This document shows, piece after piece, positions 1 to 6,065 of a DNA stretch of 21,496 nucleotides; within the stretch, counting starts at the first letter, position 1; every line of letters begins with the position of its first letter. Made by a program: the position numbers and the translations under genes. Origin of the DNA: a virus; IMG/VR virus record IMGVR_UViG_3300021440_000138, positions 1 through 21,496 of that record. One strand, written 5' to 3'. The notes beneath the pieces are model-generated. The model had not been told where the DNA came from. It searched no databases and saw nothing but the letters and a program-made list of their open reading frames with translations.

Positions 1-362
1 TTCAAACGCTGGGCGGTCCGCAGCCGCAGATAGTTGGCCGGGTTGACCGTGATTACAGCGCCGCAGCCGCGCTTTACGGCGATGCGCGGGCGTTTTTCAG
101 GGCATGGATTGCTAACCGCCTTGGTTATTGGCGCTACGTTGCCCAAGGTGGCCCCGCGATACATGGCGCGGCTGGCATCGAGCCAGACATGATCCCCGGC
201 GCGCTGGCCGTGGGCGACATTCGCCATATCCGCTTGCCCATTGCCGCCATGCCGTGCCAGGTTGAGTGCATCGGCATCAACCCCGGCGCGGTGAACCGCC
301 GTATTCAGGAACTCGCCGCGCTGCCCTATGCGACGGCTAGAACGCAGGTGAATGCGGCATGA
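1..362 (+). CDS. Unknown phage protein, C-terminal 119 residues (5' end outside window)
   Basis: This reading frame is open from the left edge (first full codon at base 3) to a TGA at 360-362, so only the C-terminal 119 residues are visible. The frame shows the GC-rich third positions typical of the other genes here. Its stop overlaps the start of the next gene as ATGA (359-362), which indicates translational coupling and one operon with the DUF3987 ATPase. The residues include an aromatic stretch (FFRAWIANRLGYWRYVAQGG) and then a Pro/Ile-rich part with two cysteines (MPCQVECIGINPG). I do not recognise the family. Its position before a replication ATPase suggests a role in DNA metabolism, but that is inference from context only. 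Confidence 0.75.
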   Translation, partial: QTLGGPQPQIVGRVDRDYSAAAALYGDARAFFRAWIANRLGYWRYVAQGGPAIHGAAGIEPDMIPGALAVGDIRHIRLPIAAMPCQVECIGINPGAVNRRIQELAALPYATARTQVNAA

Positions 363-1954
363 TCGACCCCACGCAAGGCAATATCCACTACATCGACCCG
401 CCCGCATGGCTCGACGACGCGCCGGAATGGGACGAAATGCCGGAGTGGGCCGAAGCCGGGGAATTCGCCAAGCCGGAGCCCGCCGTTGCCGAACGCTGGC
501 CCGTCCCGGTTGACCTGTGGGCGCGATACGAAGAACCGAAGCTGCCCGCCGACCTGCTGCCCGAAGGCATCGAGCGCTTTGCCCGCCGTCAAGCCGCGAT
601 CATGGGTGCGGATGCGGCGGGCATGGCAATGGCGGCGCTGACGGTTTGCGCCACGGCGATTCCTGACGCCATCGAGCTGCAAGTGAAGCGCAACGATCCG
701 ACATGGCGCGAACACGCGCGGCTATGGGTAGCGCTGGTCGGCCCGCCATCCCGCAAGAAAACGCCGATATTCAAAGCCGCCATGGGGCCGCTGCGGGCAA
801 TCGACAACACCTTGATGCGCGGCTATCTCGCCGCAAGCGAAGAATACGAGGCGCTCACCAAAGAGGAAAAGAAGGCCAGCCCAAAGCCCAAGCAGCGGCG
901 GCTGGTTATCAGCGATACGACTATCGAAGCGGCGCAGGAAGTCATGATGGACAGCCCCGATGGCGTCCTATCGGAGCAAGACGAACTATCGGGCTGGTTT
1001 GGCTCGATGGACCGCTACAATGCCAAAGGCGGGGGTGACCGCGCGTTTTGGCTCAAGGCCTTCAACGGCGGCACCTACAACCTCAACCGCATCGCGCGCG
1101 GCGCCAAGCAAATTCCCAACCTCTCGATTTCATTGCTGGGCGGCATCCAGCCCGAACCGATGCGCAAGTTTGCCTCGGAAAGCGTTGACGACGGCTTGCT
1201 GCAACGGATGCTGCCCGTGATCCTGCGGCCCAGCACGGTAGGGCAGGACATCGGCCCGGATGCAGCGGCACAGGCTTACGAACAACTGGTCAGCGATCTC
1301 TACGGCCTGCGCAATCAGGGCCATATGGTGATCCATTTCAGCGACGGCGCAAAGGCGATCCGCGACACGCTCGAAGGCCAGCACCTCGCCCTGTCGACAG
1401 CGCTGGAAAGCGTTTCGCCGAAGCTGTCGGCCCACTACGGCAAATACGACGGCATATTTGCCCGCCTGTGCCTCGTGTGGCACTGCATCGAGAATGCCTA
1501 CCATGCCCTGCCCCAGACCGTTTCAGAGGCCACAGCGGGCCGCGTTGCCGATTTCATGGAGGAATTTATACGCCCCAGCGCCATCGCGTTCTACGCCGGC
1601 ATTCTCGGCATGGGCGCGGGCCACGAAGACCTGATCGCGCTGGCCTCGCTGATCGTCGCCAAAGGCATGGGCGAGGTAGCGGCGCGCGACGTGCAACGCA
1701 GCGGTCAATCCATGCGCCACGTCACCGCCGAAGACTTCCGCGCCATCGCCGAAAAGCTCGAAGCCTTCGGTTGGCTCGAACGCGGCGAACCCAAGCCGAA
1801 GTCCGTAACGACGCGCTGGATCGTAAATCCACGTGTCCACGACCTGTTCCAGGACCGCGCCGAGGTGGAAATGGCCCGGAGGCAGGCCGCGAAGGACGCT
1901 TTGCGCAGCGCAATCGAGGAAAGGAAGGCCAATGCCCAGACGCGTTCTGACTGA
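359..1954 (+). CDS. DUF3987-type primase/helicase-like ATPase
   Basis: A 531-residue P-loop ATPase resembling the DUF3987 family, which in phages and mobile elements occupies the place of a replicative helicase/primase. Residues 1-45 are acidic and rich in Trp and Pro. Residues 50-120 form a helical lead-in, followed by a Walker A-like motif GPPSRKKT at 128-135. A Walker B-like segment GVLSEQDEL lies at 202-210, and a sensor-like motif SLLGGIQPEPM at 258-268. The C-terminal third is helical with a winged-helix-like end. The ATG at 359 overlaps the preceding stop by ATGA, which supports this start. The gene overlaps the next one by 23 bases. Family assignment rests on the ordered motifs; the enzymatic role (unwinding, priming or both) is inferred from family knowledge. 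Confidence 0.85.
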   Translation: MIDPTQGNIHYIDPPAWLDDAPEWDEMPEWAEAGEFAKPEPAVAERWPVPVDLWARYEEPKLPADLLPEGIERFARRQAAIMGADAAGMAMAALTVCATAIPDAIELQVKRNDPTWREHARLWVALVGPPSRKKTPIFKAAMGPLRAIDNTLMRGYLAASEEYEALTKEEKKASPKPKQRRLVISDTTIEAAQEVMMDSPDGVLSEQDELSGWFGSMDRYNAKGGGDRAFWLKAFNGGTYNLNRIARGAKQIPNLSISLLGGIQPEPMRKFASESVDDGLLQRMLPVILRPSTVGQDIGPDAAAQAYEQLVSDLYGLRNQGHMVIHFSDGAKAIRDTLEGQHLALSTALESVSPKLSAHYGKYDGIFARLCLVWHCIENAYHALPQTVSEATAGRVADFMEEFIRPSAIAFYAGILGMGAGHEDLIALASLIVAKGMGEVAARDVQRSGQSMRHVTAEDFRAIAEKLEAFGWLERGEPKPKSVTTRWIVNPRVHDLFQDRAEVEMARRQAAKDALRSAIEERKANAQTRSD

Positions 1955-2180
1955 CCCCGACATCGTTAAACACGCCCGCCGCGCCTATCGGTTTTTCCTG
2001 GACGCGGGGGATAACCCGGACAGCGCCTTGCACAAAGGCATTGCCGCGACACTGGCGAACCGCTGGACCAAAGGCCGCTTCGATGTCACCAGCCCGCGCG
2101 GGCTGGTCCATTACGGGGAGCAATATGCCGCCCTGCAAGCCCTTGTTACCGCTCCGGATGGCGAAAACCAATGTTCATGA
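1932..2180 (+). CDS. Unknown 82-residue basic protein
   Basis: Small protein starting MPRRVLTDPDIVKHARRAYR and ending near DGENQCS. An open frame extends further upstream, but the ATG at 1932 is preferred. It follows a good Shine-Dalgarno stretch (gaggaaaggaagg), whereas the upstream extension is an Arg/Pro-rich shadow of the ATPase gene. The protein is basic and probably helical, with Arg/Lys/His spread along its length, so nucleic-acid contact is possible. I recognise no domain. It lies at the end of the replication module, directly before the repeat-bearing gap, and overlaps the ATPase gene by 23 bases. A DNA-binding partner of the ATPase or of the repeats is speculation from position and charge. 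Confidence 0.65.
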   Translation: MPRRVLTDPDIVKHARRAYRFFLDAGDNPDSALHKGIAATLANRWTKGRFDVTSPRGLVHYGEQYAALQALVTAPDGENQCS

Positions 2181-2207
2181 AAATGGCCTTGGATATGAAC
2201 GGCGAGC

Positions 2208-2260
2208 CTAGTTGTCGCTAGTTGTCGCCGGGAAATCGGTCTAGTTGTCGGCAGATGTCG
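2208..2260 (+). repeat. Direct 10-bp repeats CTAGTTGTCG (two tandem pairs)
   Basis: CTAGTTGTCG occurs exactly at 2208-2217, 2218-2227 and 2241-2250. A degenerate copy (GCAGATGTCG, 7 of 10) lies at 2251-2260. The copies form two head-to-tail pairs with a 10-bp period, about one helical turn, so a protein could bind both members of a pair on the same DNA face. The inverted counterpart lies at 2339-2358. This arrangement is typical of iterons, operators or terminase-binding sites; which of these applies cannot be decided from sequence alone. Confidence 0.85.
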
Positions 2261-2338
2261 CTTGTTGCGTGAGGTGTAAATAGAAATTTTGCTCTCTCTC
2301 TTTTTGGCGCGATGTTTTTACGCCTCGCGCGCGTCAAG

Positions 2339-2358
2339 CGACAACTAGCGACAACTGG
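2339..2358 (-). repeat. Inverted copy of the 10-bp repeat pair
   Basis: CGACAACTAG (2339-2348) followed by CGACAACTGG (2349-2358) is the reverse complement of the tandem pair at 2208-2227, with one change in the second unit. The 19 bases at 2338-2356 are a perfect inverted repeat of 2210-2228. The arms are separated by about 110 bases that include the AT/pyrimidine-rich core. The pair ends 23 bases before the start of the leader ORF and about 80 bases before terS. Confidence 0.85.
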
Positions 2359-2381
2359 AATTTAAGCGAAGGGGAAACGAT

Positions 2382-2441
2382 ATGGCCAAACCGCAGCCCT
2401 TGCCGCAACCGCGCAACCGTGTTAACGGACTGGTCGCATGA
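2382..2441 (+). CDS. 19-residue leader ORF coupled to terS
   Basis: A tiny ORF (MAKPQPLPQPRNRVNGLVA) begins at ATG 2382 behind a strong purine-rich ribosome site (gcgaaggggaaacg). It ends at TGA 2439-2441, overlapping the terS ATG as ATGA. The terS start itself has only a weak Shine-Dalgarno. The simplest reading is that ribosomes load on this leader and re-initiate at terS. The peptide is Pro/Gln-rich and basic and has no recognisable domain. It could act only as a translation-coupling leader. Confidence 0.5.
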   Translation: MAKPQPLPQPRNRVNGLVA

Positions 2442-2803
2442 GCGGGGGCAGACCAACCAAGTATGATCCGGCGTTTTGCCAGACCGTCATCGAGTGCGGC
2501 AAGCAGGGCATGACGCTGGCCGAAATGGCCGATGCTCTCAATGTCAATCGGGCCACCGTCAATGAATGGACGCAGCAGCACGAAGAGTTTTCTAGCGCCG
2601 TAAAACTTGGCCTTGAAAAAGCTCTGTCCTGGTGGGAGCGAAATGGCCGCACCGCAACCTTCGGATCGCATCCCGGCTTCAATGCCACGAGCTACATTTT
2701 CCAGATGAAAAACCGCTTCCGCGATGACTGGCGCGACAAGGTTGAGCAAGAGCATAGCGGCGGCGTGACGGTGGAGATTTTGCGGCTGGGGGGCGGGGAG
2801 TGA
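2438..2803 (+). CDS. terS: Terminase small subunit
   Basis: A 121-residue protein that in this family recognises the phage packaging site and presents concatemeric DNA to the large terminase subunit. The N-terminus (SGGRPTKYDPAFC) and the following helix-turn-helix (GMTLAEMADALNVNRATVNE, about residues 25-45) match small terminases with an N-terminal HTH. The middle part (residues 45-95) is helical and contains aromatic residues common in these proteins. The ATG overlaps the leader ORF stop, and the gene overlaps terL by GTGA, giving the standard terS-terL pair. Its likely target, by analogy with other phages, lies in or just before this gene, where the repeat cluster sits. Confidence 0.85.
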   Translation: MSGGRPTKYDPAFCQTVIECGKQGMTLAEMADALNVNRATVNEWTQQHEEFSSAVKLGLEKALSWWERNGRTATFGSHPGFNATSYIFQMKNRFRDDWRDKVEQEHSGGVTVEILRLGGGE

Positions 2804-4185
2804 CCCGCATCCGCCTGCCCCACAACAACTGGCGTCCGCGCCCCTACCAGATGGGCTTGTGGCGCTATCTGGAGAACGGTGGGCGTCATGCCGAGGCGCT
2901 GTGGCACCGGCGGGCTGGCAAGGACGAAATCCTGCTGCATTGGGGCGCTGTGGCCTCGCACCAGCGCGTTGCGACCTACTGGCATATGCTGCCCATGGCA
3001 TCGCAGGCCCGCAAGGCGATTTGGGAGGCGATCAACCCGCACAGCGGCAAGCGGCGGATCGACGAAGCATTCCCGCACGAGCTGCGCGAGACGACGCGCG
3101 AAAACGAGATGCTCATCAAGCTCAAGGTCGGCTCGACATGGCAGGTGGTCGGCTCGGACAACTTTAACTCGCTGGTCGGCTCCCCCCCGGCTGGCGTGGT
3201 TTGTTCGGAATGGGCGCTGGCAAACCCTTCGGCCCGCGCTTACCTGCGCCCGATCCTGGCCGAGAACGGCGGCTGGCAGGCCTATATCACCACGCCGCGC
3301 GGCAAGAACCATGCTTACAACACGTTCGCAGCGGCAGAGGCGGATATGCGCGCCGGGAAGGACGTGTTTGCCGAGCGGCTGAGCGTATTCGACACCAAGG
3401 CTATGGATGCGGAGACAATCGAGCGCGAACGGGCCGCGTATATCGCCGATTACGGGCAGGACGCGGGCGATGCGCTGTTCCGGCAGGAATACCTCTGCGA
3501 TTGGGACGCGGCTATCCTGGGGGCTTATTACGGCGCTGAAATGCGGATTGCGCTTGACCAGGGGCGGATCACCGAGCTGGATTACGACCCGGACCTGAAA
3601 GTCCACACGGCATGGGATTTGGGCTGGACCGACGATACCGCGATCTGGTTTTTCCAGGTGCATCGCGGCGAGGTGCGGGTGATCGATTACTACTCGGCAT
3701 CGGGCAAGGACATACCGACGATTGCCGAAGCGCTGTGGAACAAGGGCTATGCCTACGGGGATCATTGGCTGCCACACGATGCCAGGCCCAAGACTTTGGC
3801 GGCAAACGGACGTTCGATTGTCGAGCAACTGTTCGCGCTGGGTATTCGCGGCAAGATCGTGCCGTCGCTGTCATTGCAGGACGGGGTGCAGGCCGCGCGC
3901 AAGATGTTTCCGCGCGTCTGGTTTGATGAAGGCCGCTGCCATGAGGGCATCGAGTGCCTGCGCCAGTATCGCCGGGAATACGATAGCGACAAGCGGGTAT
4001 TCCGCGACAAGCCGCTGCACGACTGGACCTCGCACGGCGCGGACGCGTTTCGCATGATGGGCATTGCCTGGCGCGAGATGGCCCCCGCCGCCAAGCCCGA
4101 ACCGCCGCGTTTTTTCAACGACCTCACCGCAAACGAGGTATTCTGGCCCAAGCCAAGCACGGCTGTTTCTTTTGAGAGGCTCTGA
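2800..4185 (+). CDS. terL: Terminase large subunit (ATPase and nuclease)
   Basis: A 461-residue packaging motor. The N-terminal ATPase has a Walker A variant HRRAGKD (residues 36-42, Lys41), a Walker B stretch GVVCSE ending in Glu137, and a coupling motif YITTPRG (162-168). The C-terminal RNase H-like nuclease shows AWDLG (Asp273), PHDA (Asp327) and SHGADAF (Asp415), the expected three acidic residues. The start is GTG at 2800, inside the terS stop (GTGA), so the two subunits are translationally coupled. Length and motif order are normal, and nothing is missing. The C-terminus ends FERL, because the ribosome site of the next gene is embedded in the last codons. Confidence 0.93.
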   Translation: MTRIRLPHNNWRPRPYQMGLWRYLENGGRHAEALWHRRAGKDEILLHWGAVASHQRVATYWHMLPMASQARKAIWEAINPHSGKRRIDEAFPHELRETTRENEMLIKLKVGSTWQVVGSDNFNSLVGSPPAGVVCSEWALANPSARAYLRPILAENGGWQAYITTPRGKNHAYNTFAAAEADMRAGKDVFAERLSVFDTKAMDAETIERERAAYIADYGQDAGDALFRQEYLCDWDAAILGAYYGAEMRIALDQGRITELDYDPDLKVHTAWDLGWTDDTAIWFFQVHRGEVRVIDYYSASGKDIPTIAEALWNKGYAYGDHWLPHDARPKTLAANGRSIVEQLFALGIRGKIVPSLSLQDGVQAARKMFPRVWFDEGRCHEGIECLRQYRREYDSDKRVFRDKPLHDWTSHGADAFRMMGIAWREMAPAAKPEPPRFFNDLTANEVFWPKPSTAVSFERL

Positions 4186-4186
4186 C

Positions 4187-4360
4187 ATGTTTAAGTGCGA
4201 AGTAACCAGAGACGGGCGCGCCGCGATATTTGCTCCGTCCCGCAACAACGCGCGGTTTGGTGTAATGCTGAATGTTCCCCAAACCAGTGGGGCTGTCTTG
4301 GCCCCTGAGATCGATCACGCCTTGCAGATATTGCAGGCAATCAAACCCGAAAGGCTCTGA
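4187..4360 (+). CDS. Unknown 57-residue protein after terL
   Basis: Small protein MFKCEVTRDGRAAIFAPSRN... ending IKPERL. The frame is open further upstream, but the ATG at 4187 is chosen because it follows gagaggctctgac, a clear Shine-Dalgarno placed across the end of terL. The predicted fold is a short beta hairpin followed by a helix (DHALQILQAI). I recognise no family. It is the first gene of a three-gene block separating terL from portal, and its own 3' end again carries the Shine-Dalgarno of the following gene. Confidence 0.65.
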   Translation: MFKCEVTRDGRAAIFAPSRNNARFGVMLNVPQTSGAVLAPEIDHALQILQAIKPERL

Positions 4361-4362
4361 CA

Positions 4363-4815
4363 ATGACTAACCAGGTTTCATGGACCGACGACCTTGGCGG
4401 GCTTTACAATGCCAACGCGGTAACGCCGCTGCCCGTCACCATGCCCGCTTCTGGCATTCCGGCTGGTGCAACGCCGCTGGTCAGCGCTTCGGGCAACGTC
4501 GCCAATGCTTCGGCTGTCGCGACGCTGGCGGGCGCGGCGGGCAAAACGACCTATATTTCCGGGTTTGAGATCACGGGCGGCGGCGCTACTGCCGCTGCGC
4601 TGGTTTCGGCCACTGTGGCGGGGCTGCTGGGCGGCACGGCGACATATACCTACGGCGCGGTGACGGGTGCAGCGGCAGTGAATGCGCCGCTTGTTGTCGT
4701 ATTCACGCCGCCGCTGCCCGCATCAGCGGTCAATACCGCCATTGTGGTTACGCTGCCCGCTTTGGGCGCGGGCAACACCAATGCTGCCGTTGTGGCGCAC
4801 GGCTACCGGGTCTAA
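4363..4815 (+). CDS. Beta-rich putative virion (decoration-like) protein
   Basis: A 150-residue protein made largely of Ala, Gly, Thr and Val with alternating hydrophobic pattern (AAGKTTYISGFEITGGG at about residues 57-73, then ALPALGAG-like strands to the C-terminus HGYRV). This composition is typical of phage jelly-roll decoration or capsid-surface proteins. No catalytic motif is visible and no cysteines are present. The ATG at 4363 follows gaaaggctctgaca, a near copy of the leader of the preceding gene. Virion location is inferred from fold style and its place in the head gene region; decoration function is not proven. Confidence 0.7.
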   Translation: MTNQVSWTDDLGGLYNANAVTPLPVTMPASGIPAGATPLVSASGNVANASAVATLAGAAGKTTYISGFEITGGGATAAALVSATVAGLLGGTATYTYGAVTGAAAVNAPLVVVFTPPLPASAVNTAIVVTLPALGAGNTNAAVVAHGYRV

Positions 4816-4835
4816 CGATATTTTGAGAGGCTGAT

Positions 4836-6065
4836 ATGGCAGAGATTTCACCCCGTCCCGATGCGATGAAGCCAGTTGGGCTTGCCTCCGCCGTTGCCGA
4901 CGTGTCCTACATGAACCGCCCGGTCACGCTGCGCCAGGTTGCGACCAATACCGCGCTGGCGAACAACTTCAATGCGACGAACAAGCAGATGATGTTCCGC
5001 ACGGCCCATGTCATGCGGGCGCATGGCGGGGTGACGGCGCTGCAAGTGGGTTTCGCCAATTTCTATGTGCCGATTTCCGGCATTGAGGCAGGCGTCGGCG
5101 CGACCACGACGTTTACCGGATCGATCGAATATCCGTCCGGCACTTTTACGCAGCTAAAATTCTCTGGGTCCAGTTCCTACATTTGCCCGGATAACTCGAT
5201 TGCGTTGTCCGATTTGACCAACGTCACCATTCCGGAAGGCGCAGTTTTCTGGGTGCGAATGTATTCCACCTCGGCGGCGGGCATCATTTTCACGTCATGC
5301 ACCAATGCCAACTTGAATGTGCAGATGGGTGAAAGCCTGACTTATGGTGTGTCCGGCGTTGTGGATCAGACTATGGGCGGGACCGTGCCTTTGGCCGATG
5401 CCGGGGTGACGGTGCATCGTCCCTGCTGCATTCTGGGCTATTCGTCCACAGCCGTGCCTTACATTGTCGGCGACAGCCGTGGAGCTAACCCGCTGGATAC
5501 GGCAGCGTTCGGCATTCTGGAAACCGGCCATGCCGTCCTGTTCAACGATCTGCCTTACCTCAATGTCTCAACGGGCGGGGCAAGAACAACGAGCTGGACG
5601 ACAAGCGCAGCCGGACGCGCCCAGCGCGTGGCATTGAGCGCCTACGCCACGCACGGGGTGCAATTTCTCGGCATCAATGACCTCAATATCCCGACGCCAG
5701 CCGCGACGATCCAGGCCAATCGACAGGCGATTGCGGGATATATGCCCGCGCTGCAATGGTGGCAGGTCACGATTGACCCCTACACCTCGGCCTCAACCGA
5801 TTCCTACGCGACGATTGCCAACCAGACCGTTGGCCCGAATGAGGCGATACGGGTGGCGATCAACACATGGGTCCGCGCCGGGGCAACGCCATTTGCGGGC
5901 TATTTCGATATTGCCGACGCAATCGAAAGCTCGCGTAACAGCGGCAAGTGGAAGGTTTCATCGACGCAGGGGCCATTCACGGTCGACGGGCTTCATGCCA
6001 ACCAGGCGGGGCGCTATGAGGTTATGAGAATCCAGCCCGTAAACACGGGCGTGTTCCGTGTCTGA
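4836..6065 (+). CDS. SGNH/GDSL-family hydrolase, putative virion esterase
   Basis: A 409-residue protein with an N-terminal beta-rich domain (about 30-200) and a C-terminal SGNH-like catalytic domain. The four SGNH blocks can be read in order: block I VGDSRG with Ser214, block II GGAR with Gly248, block III LGIND with Asn281, and block V DGLH with Asp384 and His387. Such enzymes remove acyl groups, often acetyl, from polysaccharides or lipids. In phages, related domains act on capsule, O-antigen or other surface glycans. It has no signal peptide, so virion attachment through the N-terminal domain is the likely arrangement. The gene starts behind gagaggctgat and overlaps the portal gene by 8 bases. 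The substrate is unknown. Confidence 0.78.
   Translation: MAEISPRPDAMKPVGLASAVADVSYMNRPVTLRQVATNTALANNFNATNKQMMFRTAHVMRAHGGVTALQVGFANFYVPISGIEAGVGATTTFTGSIEYPSGTFTQLKFSGSSSYICPDNSIALSDLTNVTIPEGAVFWVRMYSTSAAGIIFTSCTNANLNVQMGESLTYGVSGVVDQTMGGTVPLADAGVTVHRPCCILGYSSTAVPYIVGDSRGANPLDTAAFGILETGHAVLFNDLPYLNVSTGGARTTSWTTSAAGRAQRVALSAYATHGVQFLGINDLNIPTPAATIQANRQAIAGYMPALQWWQVTIDPYTSASTDSYATIANQTVGPNEAIRVAINTWVRAGATPFAGYFDIADAIESSRNSGKWKVSSTQGPFTVDGLHANQAGRYEVMRIQPVNTGVFRV

Larger units (their letters stand above)
2181..2381. other. Intergenic control region between replication and packaging genes
   Basis: About 200 bases without a supported gene, the only sizeable non-coding gap in the window. It contains the 10-bp repeat cluster annotated separately, an AT-rich and pyrimidine-rich core (2277-2305, including aaatttt and a CT tract), a short dyad GCGCGA/TCGCGC (2307-2312 and 2325-2330), and the leader of the following genes. 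No promoter with correctly spaced -35 and -10 boxes stood out. Late transcription may start here because the gene module changes at this point, but this is not shown by a recognisable promoter. Confidence 0.7.

Noticed and set aside
2177-2221. 14-codon ORF (MKMALDMNGEPSCR) overlapping the previous stop as ATGA
   Set aside because: It has no ribosome site, is very short, and its stop is formed by the repeat itself. The ATGA could be chance.
2262-2290. Sigma-70-like promoter in the intergenic gap
   Set aside because: TTGTTG and TAGAAA or TAAATA are present, but spacing is 9-13 bases instead of about 17, so I could not support it.
2292-2305. CT-rich tract as a microsatellite or slippage site
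   Set aside because: Too short for a meaningful repeat and non-coding. Treated as part of the pyrimidine-rich core.
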